This document shows, one piece after another, positions 44,276-52,491 of a stretch of DNA of 64,000 bases. Position 1 is the first letter of the stretch; every line of letters begins with the position of its first letter. The stretch comes from Deltaproteobacteria bacterium (GTDB lineage Bacteria; Desulfobacterota_D; UBA1144; Nemesobacterales; UBA2774). Under the pieces are notes generated by a model that ran no database searches, was not told the origin of the DNA, and saw only the letters and a list, made by a program, of their open reading frames with translations. Made by a program: the position numbers and the translations under genes. The stretch spans positions 62,001 through 126,000 of the forward strand of contig JAVKFU010000019.1 of assembly GCA_040223695.1 (NCBI GenBank), read 5' to 3'.

Positions 44276-45205
44276 ATGAGAAACTCAGGAAAGCCCGGCT
44301 GGATAAAGGCCAAAATACCGCAGGGTCCGAACTACAAACACCTTAAAAACCTGATGAGGACGCTCAACCTCAACACGGTTTGTGAAGAGGCAAAATGTCC
44401 CAACATAGGAGAGTGCTGGGGAGCCGGGACTCTAACGTTCATGATCCTGGGCGATACGTGTACGAGGAGCTGCGGCTTCTGCCATGTAAAGACCGGAAAG
44501 GGCGGGGAAATCGACCGGGACGAGCCCGGGAGGGTCGCCAGGGCTGTACGGAGTCTCACGGAAAATAACGCTTATATAAGCCACATAGTGATAACCTCTG
44601 TTAACAGGGATGACAGGAACCTGGAGAGCGCCCGTGTTTTTGCCGAGACGATAAGAGAGGTAAGAAACAGCAGCCCCGGGGTGAAAATAGAGGTGCTCAT
44701 ACCGGATTTCAAAGGCGAGAGAGAGGCGCTGGATGAAATACTGGCCGCCGCTCCGGATGTGCTCAACCACAATATAGAAACGGTTCCGAGGCTCTACCGC
44801 CACCCGCAGCTTACGCCGAGCGGGAGGAAAAGATCCGTGCGCCCGCAGGCGAACTACGAGTGGTCTCTCAGGCTCCTTGAAGATAGCAAGAAATACGGTC
44901 ACGAAGGCATGCTCACGAAGTCGGGAATCATGCTTGGCCTGGGGGAGGAGATGGACGAGATAATCGAAACGCTGAAGGACCTGAAAAACACGGGCTGTGA
45001 TATCGTCACCATAGGGCAGTACCTGCAGCCGACAATAGACCACCTTCCGGTATCCAAATTCTATCACCCGATGGAGTTCGACTCGTTAAAGGCGTACGGG
45101 GAGAACGTCATCGGCATACCCCACATAGAAGCGGGCCCTCTCGTAAGGAGCTCCTATCATGCCGAGAAGCAGGTGGTTAAACTCTCCCAGCATCAGGCGG
45201 CTTGA
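44276..45205 (+). CDS. lipA: Lipoyl synthase
   Basis: Radical SAM enzyme that inserts two sulfurs into octanoyl groups on lipoyl domains. The auxiliary cluster motif CEEAKCPNIGEC (about residues 40-51) and the radical SAM motif CTRSCGFC are both complete, and the family C-terminus GPLVRSSYHAEKQV is present. 309 residues, normal. No lipB or lplA is adjacent. It marks the left edge of the AT-rich island that follows. Confidence 0.96.
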   Translation: MRNSGKPGWIKAKIPQGPNYKHLKNLMRTLNLNTVCEEAKCPNIGECWGAGTLTFMILGDTCTRSCGFCHVKTGKGGEIDRDEPGRVARAVRSLTENNAYISHIVITSVNRDDRNLESARVFAETIREVRNSSPGVKIEVLIPDFKGEREALDEILAAAPDVLNHNIETVPRLYRHPQLTPSGRKRSVRPQANYEWSLRLLEDSKKYGHEGMLTKSGIMLGLGEEMDEIIETLKDLKNTGCDIVTIGQYLQPTIDHLPVSKFYHPMEFDSLKAYGENVIGIPHIEAGPLVRSSYHAEKQVVKLSQHQAA

Positions 45206-45281
45206 AAAAATATATAGACTATAGCTATAACCCACATACTTAAAATCAACTATAATTTAAATAACCGATACGGAGCAATCC

Positions 45282-45746
45282 CTAAAATCTCCACCCTTCT
45301 TGTTCCATAAATTGCTTTAAATTTAAGCAAGGCACAGAAAAATGTTGACAGATATTAGGAATTTTTGCAGAGTTAGGTTTAAATACCTCACCTGTTACAA
45401 CATGAGCACCTCTTACCGCAGCTTTTGCAATAACGAAAGGATCAGCGTTCAATCCCCCTTTGAGTAATTTTTGCTGTTGAATGTTATGTTGAAATAGAGG
45501 AACGCCATAAATCTGCCTAATGAATTTTCCTTCATCTATGGATATTTCCTCAAAGATATTACCATTATCGTTTGCCCATTCTTGAAGATCATCCGTACGA
45601 ACATTAATCTCTCTAAGATTTTCGCGTGTAGAAATAATACTGCCATTATCTACTAACCCATTGAAGTTATCCCACAATGTAGGAAATAAATCGGGATAAT
45701 AATGACGAAAAAGATCGATTAGGGGTGAGGTATCAAATATATACAT
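45282..45746 (-). CDS. DUF4411 PIN-like protein, probable toxin
   Basis: A 154-residue PIN-like protein of family DUF4411. It opens MYIFDTSPLIDLFRHYYP with an acidic residue at position 5, and has STRENLREI and NADPFVIAKAAVRGAHVVTGE with further acidic residues suited to a metal-dependent RNase site. PIN toxins cleave RNA. Its ATG overlaps the stop codon of the upstream XRE/ImmA gene (TAATG), so the two are translationally coupled, as in toxin-antitoxin pairs. The DNA is clearly more AT-rich than either flank, which suggests transfer. Activity is inferred. Confidence 0.82.
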   Translation of the reverse strand: MYIFDTSPLIDLFRHYYPDLFPTLWDNFNGLVDNGSIISTRENLREINVRTDDLQEWANDNGNIFEEISIDEGKFIRQIYGVPLFQHNIQQQKLLKGGLNADPFVIAKAAVRGAHVVTGEVFKPNSAKIPNICQHFSVPCLNLKQFMEQEGWRF

Positions 45747-46900
45747 TAAATATCTCTTTCGAATTTGCTAATAGAATTAAATTTGTCTTCGAATTTGCTA
45801 ACGTATTTTGGTTTGATATTCAAATACTCGCCTAGTTGAACAACATCAATTTTATTCTGGTGATAATTTTTTAGTACTAGATTAATATAGTGCGGGCCTA
45901 AATAAGCTATTTGTGTGAAATAATAATCGCCACCATCGCCGCCCCTTCCTTTAGCTTGTTTTGCCCATTCATCTGATTTTTGCTCATAATATTCCTTAGT
46001 GATTGCATCCTTAGATAGAAACTTACGAAGAATAACCTCTCTGCTGACGTTATATCTTTGTGCCAGCTTGTATATGCTTCGTTCATCTATTTCTAGATCC
46101 TGTATGGACTCTAAGAAATCTGAATCTGGAACAAGAAATGCGGCTGTAAATTCATTGCAGAATATTTCAATTCTTTTTGCGTCTTTTTGAAGATTATAGA
46201 TGTAATCATCTCTAATCTTATCAATTCCACTAGTGTGCAATAACAGGTGTGTCAGTTCATGAATTAGGGTGAATATTTGTCTACTTTTAGAATTTGTATT
46301 ATTTATATAAATTATAGGAAACTCTGCATGATAAAGACAGAATCCCGAAAAGCCACTATCTTTGAAAGCATCCTTGAATACATATACGCCATGATCCGTA
46401 ATTACATTTCTCCATTTCTCGAAGGCTTCATCAACACCACTCCAAGAAATCTGGTCATTTAGCGTCACTGATAGATATGATCTAACCTCATAGGTCAATT
46501 CGCTTATCGGGCGATTCAGGTCAAGATGAATATTTCGAATAATATATTTTTCTGATGGATTGTCATTGTCATTCAACTCCATAAGATTCAACTGCATTGC
46601 TTTGGCTTTTCTAAGTAACATGCGGACGCTTCGTGGCATATATTCAAATTCAATGTCAGGCAATGTTCTGAATGACTTCTCTAAGGGTTCAATTTCAGGC
46701 GGTTCGGGAAAGAAAAATACCGCCATTGGACATTTGAATTTATCCGATAGAGATTCAAGTTGGCTGTACGTAGGAAAGGAATTACCGACTTCCCAATCTG
46801 AATAGAGCTTGAAGTGTTTGGATAGGTCATCAACGGTGTAACCCGCACGTTCCCGGGCCCATTTTAATACGGATGGTGTGATTGGCATCCGTTCAGGCAT
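45746..46900 (-). CDS. XRE helix-turn-helix/ImmA-IrrE metallopeptidase, probable antitoxin
   Basis: A 384-residue two-domain protein. Residues 5-60 resemble an XRE helix-turn-helix (SVLKWARERAGYTVDDLSKHF ... WEVGNSFPTYSQLE, short form). The middle holds the ImmA/IrrE (COG2856) zinc protease motif HELTHLLLH with the third ligand in FCNEFTAAFLVP. The C-terminus is helical. Such proteins are commonly paired with DUF4411 PIN proteins and act as regulator/antitoxin. An inverted repeat overlaps its ribosome binding site (AGGTG). AT-rich like its partner. Confidence 0.85.
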   Translation of the reverse strand: MPERMPITPSVLKWARERAGYTVDDLSKHFKLYSDWEVGNSFPTYSQLESLSDKFKCPMAVFFFPEPPEIEPLEKSFRTLPDIEFEYMPRSVRMLLRKAKAMQLNLMELNDNDNPSEKYIIRNIHLDLNRPISELTYEVRSYLSVTLNDQISWSGVDEAFEKWRNVITDHGVYVFKDAFKDSGFSGFCLYHAEFPIIYINNTNSKSRQIFTLIHELTHLLLHTSGIDKIRDDYIYNLQKDAKRIEIFCNEFTAAFLVPDSDFLESIQDLEIDERSIYKLAQRYNVSREVILRKFLSKDAITKEYYEQKSDEWAKQAKGRGGDGGDYYFTQIAYLGPHYINLVLKNYHQNKIDVVQLGEYLNIKPKYVSKFEDKFNSISKFERDI

Positions 46901-46920
46901 TAATATTCACCTCTATTAAT
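46899..46920 (-). promoter_or_regulatory. Candidate operator for the XRE/ImmA gene
   Basis: Inverted repeat ATTAATA (46899-46905) and TATTAAT (46914-46920) with an 8-base spacer that contains the ribosome binding site of the XRE/ImmA gene. An HTH protein could bind it to control its own operon. The arms are short and in AT-rich DNA, so chance is possible. Confidence 0.3.
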
Positions 46921-47092
46921 ACTATAGTTTGTAGTTCTGAGTTTTTATTTTAATCATACATCACGTTTAAGTATTATATAAATTTCACAACTTCGCTAGC
47001 TGCAAATTTCCATTTAGCATCGTAAATTAAAATGGTTATTCAAACTGTTTTCATCTTGATAATTACAGAAAAGCATATAACATCATATCCTC

Positions 47093-48304
47093 ATGAAATA
47101 CGTGATACTGCAGGGCGACGGGATGCCCGACCACCGGCTTCCGGAGCTAGACGGAAAGACCCCGCTCGAGGCCGCCAACACCCCCAATCTGGACAGAATA
47201 GCGAAATCCGCAATTAAATTCGGGATGGTGAAAACAATCCCCGAGAACCTGCCGCCCGGAAGCGACGTAGGCAATCTGACAGTCCTCGGATACGACCCAA
47301 ACGTTTACTACACGGGTAGGTCCCCCCTTGAGGCCGCGAGCATAGGCGTCAAACTCGGAGAGAATGACGTGACGCTCAGGTGCAATCTGGTAACTCTCGC
47401 TCCCGGAAACGGGAGCCACGTGATGGAGGACTACAGCGCCGGACACATATCGACCGAAGAGGCGAGGGAAATAATACTCGATCTCAAAAAAGAGCTTGAG
47501 GAAGACGGTCTTACATTCCATCCGGGTGTAAGCTACCGCCACCTGCTCGTATGGACGGGAGGGAACAGGGACATCCACACGACCCCGCCGCACGACATCT
47601 CGGGTAAGGAGATAGGCCCTTATGTTCCGACGGGGGAAGGGACCGACATGCTTAACCGGCTGATCGAGAGGTCGCGCGAAATTCTGCCGGACCACCCGGT
47701 TAATAAAAAGAGAATAGAGGAAGGGAAAAACCCCGCTACGAGCATATGGCTCTGGGGCGAGGGGGTAGCCCCCGATATGCCTTCTTTTAAAGAGCTGTAC
47801 GGCCTGACGGGCTCAGTTATCTCCGCAGTGGATCTCGTTAAGGGCATAGGGCATTACGCGAAGCTCAAGGTAATAGACGTTCCCGGAGCCACCGGATACC
47901 TGGATACCAATTACGAGGGGAAGGTGGAGTACGCGCTCAATTCTCTTGACGAGGTGGATCTCACGATGATACATATTGAGTCCACGGACGAGACGGGACA
48001 TATGGGGAAAGCGGAGCTTAAGATACAGGCGATCGAAGACTTCGACGGCCGCGTCGTGGGGCCGGTTCTGGAAGGGATAAAGAGATTCGGCGATTACAAA
48101 ATTTTGGTCATGTCGGACCATCCCACGCCGATTGATCTCAGGACGCACGTAAACGAGCCCGTGCCGTTCGCTATATACAGCTCAGAAGACGAAAGCGTGA
48201 AAAACGACAGGTTCGTGTACACGGAAAAATCCGCTGCGGAATCAGATATATATATTCATGACGGCTGGAAACTGCTGGGGATGCTGATAGGGAACGATAC
48301 TTGA
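47093..48304 (+). CDS. apgM: 2,3-bisphosphoglycerate-independent phosphoglycerate mutase, archaeal type
   Basis: A 403-residue member of the alkaline-phosphatase superfamily, ApgM group (COG3635), interconverting 2- and 3-phosphoglycerate. It starts KYVILQGDGMPDHRLPELDGKTPLEAANTPNLD, with the metal-binding Asp in GDGM, and has GSDVGNLTVLGYDP carrying the nucleophile-type Ser, and the late metal site VMSDHPTPIDLRTH. No good ribosome binding site precedes the ATG. It begins right after the AT-rich island. Distinct from GpmI, which is longer and has an inserted domain. Confidence 0.92.
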   Translation: MKYVILQGDGMPDHRLPELDGKTPLEAANTPNLDRIAKSAIKFGMVKTIPENLPPGSDVGNLTVLGYDPNVYYTGRSPLEAASIGVKLGENDVTLRCNLVTLAPGNGSHVMEDYSAGHISTEEAREIILDLKKELEEDGLTFHPGVSYRHLLVWTGGNRDIHTTPPHDISGKEIGPYVPTGEGTDMLNRLIERSREILPDHPVNKKRIEEGKNPATSIWLWGEGVAPDMPSFKELYGLTGSVISAVDLVKGIGHYAKLKVIDVPGATGYLDTNYEGKVEYALNSLDEVDLTMIHIESTDETGHMGKAELKIQAIEDFDGRVVGPVLEGIKRFGDYKILVMSDHPTPIDLRTHVNEPVPFAIYSSEDESVKNDRFVYTEKSAAESDIYIHDGWKLLGMLIGNDT

Positions 48305-48356
48305 AACGTCAGAATACTACTTTCCAAACCCCTATGCTTCTGTTTCTATCATATTA

Positions 48357-48480
48357 AAAAAAGATAGATTCTCCCGGCGTTTATACTGAGCTTATCGAAG
48401 GGTTCGAAATGACAATAAAAGGCGAGAACCTGAAACAAGCCTGCCCTGAACTCGATTCAGGGTTCAGGTTGACGGAAATG
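48357..48480. repeat. Intergenic palindromic repeat region
   Basis: About 120 bases between convergent genes that contain two hallmarks of dispersed intergenic repeats: GAGCTTATCGAAGGGTTCG with an AAATGACA tail, and the palindrome CCCTGAA-CTCGA-TTCAGGG. No coding frame. Such sequences are scattered in many bacterial genomes; another palindrome of this kind lies at 24546. Confidence 0.5.
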
Positions 48481-48501
48481 TTATAAGATTTACCAGCTCT
48501 A

Positions 48502-49272
48502 TTATTTATCTTCCCTCTTCACTTCTTCCCAGAGCTCATCCATTTCTTCGAGCGTCAGCTCTGAGAGCTGTTTTCCCAGGGCCTCGGCTTTATCCTCGAT
48601 CCTCCCGAAACGGTCTATGAACCCGTTGATCGCCTTGTGAGCGGCCCCCTCGGCGTCGATCTTCAAATGCCTGCCCAAATTGACGAGAGAAAAAATGAGA
48701 TCGCCCCACTCTTTTTCTATCCCCTCCCTGTCGCCGCTTTTTATCTCCGCCTCAAGCTCAGAAAGCTCTTCTCTCACTTTGGAAATAACCTCGCCCGCAT
48801 CGCTCCAGTCAAATCCCACCTGCGATGCCTTCTCTCCGACCCTCTGCGCTCTCAGCAGCGAAGGCATTGTGCGGGGAATATGGAGAAGCCTTCTCTTTCT
48901 CGATTTCTCCTTCAGCTTCTGCGCGTGCCATGTTTTTACCGCCTCCTCCGCATTTGCCGCTTTATCCTCGCCGAACACGTGAGGGTGCCTTCTTACGAGC
49001 TTAGTGTGGAGCCTGTCGATTACCTCATAAATATCGAACTCCCCGCTTTCGTCCGCGATCTGAGACGCGAAAAGCACCTCGAAGAAGAGATCGCCGAGCT
49101 CCTCGATAAGCTCGTCTTTATCCCGCGCCTCAATCGCCTGAACGACCTCGTAAGCCTCCTCGATAATATAGGGTCTCAGGGTTTCAAGCGTCTGCTCCCT
49201 GTCCCAGGGACACCCCTCGGGGCTTCTCAAGTGCCTGGAAAGCTTTACCAGATCATCAAAAGATTTTTTCAT
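48502..49272 (-). CDS. mazG: Nucleoside triphosphate pyrophosphohydrolase
   Basis: A 256-residue all-alpha NTP pyrophosphatase with two MazG domains. The N-terminal SRHLRSPEGCPWDREQTLETLRPYIIEEAYEVVQAI and EELGDLFFEVLFASQIA carry the ExxE/ExxD metal motifs; a second EWGDLIFSLVNLGRHL lies in the C-terminal half. It hydrolyses NTPs or lowers alarmone levels. ATG has AGGAGCG upstream. Its first 90 bases and its promoter region are duplicated at 51659-51890. Confidence 0.95.
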   Translation of the reverse strand: MKKSFDDLVKLSRHLRSPEGCPWDREQTLETLRPYIIEEAYEVVQAIEARDKDELIEELGDLFFEVLFASQIADESGEFDIYEVIDRLHTKLVRRHPHVFGEDKAANAEEAVKTWHAQKLKEKSRKRRLLHIPRTMPSLLRAQRVGEKASQVGFDWSDAGEVISKVREELSELEAEIKSGDREGIEKEWGDLIFSLVNLGRHLKIDAEGAAHKAINGFIDRFGRIEDKAEALGKQLSELTLEEMDELWEEVKREDK

Positions 49273-49416
49273 AATCGCTCCTGTTTTTCATTCAAATTAC
49301 GGTGAGCTAAACGACCGTACGAGTACATGCCAATATTAAATCTGAAGGGTATGCGATATGTAATTCAGACTCAATATTAATCAAGTTAGCAGAAAAAGGC
49401 ACGAACGCAAAAAACC
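49182..49416. repeat. Direct repeat copy A (mazG 5' end plus upstream region)
   Basis: About 235 bases that recur, diverged, at 51659-51890 in the same orientation. Shared blocks include TTTCAAGCGTCTGCTCCCTG, GATTTTTTCATAATCGCTC and the ends near AAAAACC. The two copies flank the gene at 49542-51656. Copy A holds the intact mazG start. Confidence 0.9.
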
Positions 49417-49541
49417 GTGTTGAGATTGTATCTCCTCAATTCAGTATATTCCACAGTCAAGTTTTATCTACAAATATTTCAAACTGGTGATAAGATTATA
49501 TAAGTCAATTCATAACTATACAAAATAAAAGGAGATGGAGG

Positions 49542-51656
49542 ATGGTGTTTAAAAATAGCCTGCCAACACTTGTAGTCACTTTTCTTACGTCCGGTTCTTT
49601 TCACCGGTTAATTCTGAGATTTGCCCTGTTGTTTGTTCTTCTAGCTTGCGTACCTGCTGTAATATCCTGCGACTCAGGAGATAATGAGTCAAAACAACTA
49701 AGCGGTTTTGTTCTAAGCGGTGATGAACCGATAGAGTCGGTTGAAGTAACTCTTTTCTCGACGGGGACGCCCAGGGGAGTGGAGTTACTGGGCACAGGCC
49801 TCACAGACGACACAGGGTTTTTCGAAATATCATTTGACCTTCCTTCAGAAGAAAACGCAGTAATATACGTAACCGCACAAAGCCCTATTCTGGCATTATC
49901 AGGGCAGACAAGGCTTCTTATCAATGATTCCGTCAGGCTTGCAACGGTACTCGGCAGAAAGCCAATTGAGGACGAAATCGTGATAAACGAGAGGACTACC
50001 GTAGCAACAGCCTACGCTATGGCGCAGTTTTTTGAGGACGGCGAAATAGACGGCCCCTCGCCGGGACTACAAAACGCCGCGGACATTCTTACTAAGCTGG
50101 TTGAGCTCGACACTGGCGATACTACCTTTTTCCTGAATACATTTCCAAACGGCGGCAGCACTACGACGCGGGGGACATTTAATTCCCTGGCCAATATGCT
50201 TGCCGCTTGCGTACGCTCCGGGAATGAGTGTGACGAGCTTTTTGACCTTGCTACAACACCCGGGGGAGATGAGCCCGATGATACTTTGGAAGCGGCTCAT
50301 AATATAGCCCTATTCCCGTGGCAGAACGTGGATGAGCTATTCGATTTTTCACTTATGGAGCAGGTATACGGGCCCGCGCTCGATTCGACGGAGGATATAA
50401 CGGCATGGATCCTTGCTGTAAGGTACATCGGGAACGGTATGGAGTTTAACGGCCCGGGGAACGTCGCTTTTGACCCCGAGGGTAACGCATGGATCACCAA
50501 TAACTTTGTGTTTCAAGACAATCCACTTAATGTAGCATGCGGAGACGACCATGTGCTGAGGCTCACGCCGACGGGCGAGGACGCTCCAGGCGCACCTTAT
50601 CAGGGCGGCGGTCTTTACGGAGCTGGCTACGGCATTACGCTCGATCCTGACGGGAACGTATGGATAGGTAACTTCGCTTTTCAAGGCGAAGGATGCCCGC
50701 TCGACCCAGACGCCCGTGCTCAATCAGTATCGAAGTTCTCGCCCAACGGGACTCCGCTATCACCGGATACGCTTGGCGAAGATATTGGAGGATTTAAAGG
50801 GGCCGATAACACGCTCTTCTTTCCTCAAGGCACGGTTTCAGACAAAGACAGTAACATCTGGATCGCAAGCTGTAGCGCAGATCATGTAACGCAGTTTCCG
50901 GGAGGAGACCCCGACCAGGCTTTTGTAATACAAGAGACGGATGATTCAGATGAGAAAATTGTAGTCGCGCCGTTTGATATTGCAATAGACGTCGACGGGA
51001 ATGCATGGGTAACCGGGAACGAGAGCGCAAATGTAGCGAAGTTCGATCCCGATGGCAACCTCATACTAAACGTTTCAGGTGAAGATGCGGCTGAGGCCGG
51101 GTTCAAACTGCCGATGGGCATAGCGACTGACGGATTCGGAAATGTGTGGATCGCGAACTCAGGCTTTGTGACCGCTCCATGCGACGGTAACTCAGTACCT
51201 AATTTGATAGATTTTATAGCACTCACTTTTGACCCGGACTTCATGAACCCGGATGCGTCGGTAATTAAGGTAACGTCAGACGGATCGGAGATAGGGTCAT
51301 TCAAAGGCGGCGGCTTGCTCATGCCGTGGGGCATATCTGTGGACGGCGGCGGGAATGTCTGGGTATCGAACTTTGACGGAAGCACTATTTCATACTTGTG
51401 CGGAGAGGATACATCTAACTGTCCACCCGGCCTGGAGACAGGAGACCCGATAGCTCCCATGGGCTATTTCTTTAACGGCCTTACGCGCAGCACGGCCGTG
51501 GAAATCGACCCATCCGGAAACGTCTGGGCTACAAACAACTTTGAAATATTGGCCATTCCGGAGAACCCGGGCGGAGACGCAATGGTGGTTTTTATAGGTG
51601 TTGCAAGTCCGGTTGCCGCTCCGCTGATCGGGCCGCCTCAATCAATAGGGCCATAG
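49542..51656 (+). CDS. Large lipoprotein with seven-repeat NHL/Vgb-like propeller
   Basis: A 704-residue exported protein. An unusually long N-terminus (about 43 residues) ends in a lipobox-like AVISC. Residues 50-120 look like a carboxypeptidase-regulatory beta sandwich (LSGFVLSGDEPIESVEVTLF, TGLTDDTGFFEISF). From about residue 300 there are seven motifs of the type GNxW: EGNAWITNN, DGNVWIGNF, DSNIWIASC, DGNAWVTGN, FGNVWIANS, GGNVWVSNF, SGNVWATNN, as in virginiamycin B lyase-like propellers. ATG has AAGGAG 7 bases upstream. Lies between two diverged direct repeats. No catalytic site identified. Confidence 0.8.
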   Translation: MVFKNSLPTLVVTFLTSGSFHRLILRFALLFVLLACVPAVISCDSGDNESKQLSGFVLSGDEPIESVEVTLFSTGTPRGVELLGTGLTDDTGFFEISFDLPSEENAVIYVTAQSPILALSGQTRLLINDSVRLATVLGRKPIEDEIVINERTTVATAYAMAQFFEDGEIDGPSPGLQNAADILTKLVELDTGDTTFFLNTFPNGGSTTTRGTFNSLANMLAACVRSGNECDELFDLATTPGGDEPDDTLEAAHNIALFPWQNVDELFDFSLMEQVYGPALDSTEDITAWILAVRYIGNGMEFNGPGNVAFDPEGNAWITNNFVFQDNPLNVACGDDHVLRLTPTGEDAPGAPYQGGGLYGAGYGITLDPDGNVWIGNFAFQGEGCPLDPDARAQSVSKFSPNGTPLSPDTLGEDIGGFKGADNTLFFPQGTVSDKDSNIWIASCSADHVTQFPGGDPDQAFVIQETDDSDEKIVVAPFDIAIDVDGNAWVTGNESANVAKFDPDGNLILNVSGEDAAEAGFKLPMGIATDGFGNVWIANSGFVTAPCDGNSVPNLIDFIALTFDPDFMNPDASVIKVTSDGSEIGSFKGGGLLMPWGISVDGGGNVWVSNFDGSTISYLCGEDTSNCPPGLETGDPIAPMGYFFNGLTRSTAVEIDPSGNVWATNNFEILAIPENPGGDAMVVFIGVASPVAAPLIGPPQSIGP

Positions 51657-51658
51657 GA

Positions 51659-51749
51659 TTTCAAGCGTCTGCTCCCTGTCCCACGGTCATCCCTCACGGC
51701 CTCTTAAGTGCCTGGAAAGCATTATCAGATCCTCAAAGGATTTTTTCAT
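51659..51749 (-). pseudogene. mazG: mazG 5' fragment
   Basis: Reads MKKSFEDLIMLSRHLRGREG, then a stop where intact mazG has the Cys of GCPWD, then PWDREQTLEI in the same frame before ending at the propeller gene. It is a truncated copy of the first 30 codons of mazG within the direct repeat. Confidence 0.88.
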
Positions 51750-51890
51750 AATCGCTCCCCTGTCAATTCAAATGATCACGGGTGAAACGGCTACAAATAC
51801 ATGCTATATTAAACCTACGGGGAATTTGAAATGTAAAGAATACTCAGTATTGATCAAGGTAGCGGAAAACCGCATGAACCTAAAAACCGG
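51659..51890. repeat. Direct repeat copy B (duplicated mazG promoter region)
   Basis: The second copy of the segment at 49182-49416, starting 2 bases after the propeller gene's stop codon and running to the first codons of the next plus-strand gene. Differences are scattered substitutions and small indels, so the duplication is old. It includes a dead mazG 5' fragment. Confidence 0.9.
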
Positions 51891-52464
51891 TAACGCAAAG
51901 GGCTTAATATTCATCAATATCAGAGAGTATATAGTAAAAACATACGGTCACGATATATGGGACAAGGTAATTAATGAGCTGCCCGCATCAGACAGGGAGA
52001 CACTCAAAAAGGATTTTTTAAGAACCGGCTGGTACTCCGCTCCCCTTTTAAACCGCCTGATAAAGAGCTATGATCTCGCGGTCGGCAACGGCGATTTCAA
52101 CTCGGTCATACCGCTTGCGGAATATATAGCGAAAAAAGACCTTATTCCCATGTTCGATATTTTTGTGGATCTGAATAACCCCGTATTTGTTCTCAACAAC
52201 GCGCCTTCACTCTGGAGCAGGTATTTCGACAGCGGCGTAATGGATGTAAATGTGCTGGATATCGAAAAAAAACACTCTGTTGTCGAGCTCTTTGAAAACG
52301 CGGATGAAAACGCGGCTTCAGGGGCCGCAATCTGCAATTACGCGGTTCCAGAGTGGTTTAAAATCGGACTCATGAAGGCGGGCGCGGAATCTGTAAAAAT
52401 CATGCAAACAATTTGCCGCTACCAGGGCGCCGAATCATGTAAATACGAGATCTGGTGGGAATAA
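51874..52464 (+). CDS. Hypothetical protein, possible heme-NO-binding/V4R-like or DUF2378-like sensor
   Basis: A 196-residue soluble protein. The N-terminal KGLIFINIREYIVKTYGHDIWDKVI resembles the first helix of heme-NO-binding-like and DUF2378-like domains; the C-terminal MQTICRYQGAESCKYEIWW resembles the closing C..GxxxCxF element of V4R/small-molecule sensors. Neither assignment is secure, and I see no certain heme-ligating His. ATG 51874 is preferred because the frame upstream lies within the duplicated intergenic repeat. The original neighbour of mazG across the divergent promoter. Confidence 0.55.
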   Translation: MNLKTGNAKGLIFINIREYIVKTYGHDIWDKVINELPASDRETLKKDFLRTGWYSAPLLNRLIKSYDLAVGNGDFNSVIPLAEYIAKKDLIPMFDIFVDLNNPVFVLNNAPSLWSRYFDSGVMDVNVLDIEKKHSVVELFENADENAASGAAICNYAVPEWFKIGLMKAGAESVKIMQTICRYQGAESCKYEIWWE

Positions 52465-52491
52465 GAATTTCTGAACGAAGCAGGACGCGCG

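Noticed and set aside
44432-45067. Minus-strand open frame of 211 codons opposite lipA
   Set aside because: lipA has intact Fe-S and radical SAM motifs; the antisense frame has no features.
48380-48420. GGTTCGAAAT string that looks like a tRNA T-loop
   Set aside because: No acceptor stem or anticodon arm can be formed around it; it belongs to a dispersed intergenic repeat.
50882-51460. Minus-strand open frame of 192 codons opposite the propeller gene
   Set aside because: Shadow of the repeated GNxW coding sequence; no start signal or domain.
50430-51560. Regularly spaced repeats in the large propeller gene as a CRISPR-like array
   Set aside because: The periodicity is at protein level (GNxW motifs) and the DNA between is coding and diverged.
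49182-51890. The direct repeats as attachment sites of an integrated element
   Set aside because: There is no integrase, tRNA target or phage/ICE gene between them, and the repeats are long and diverged; duplication fits better.
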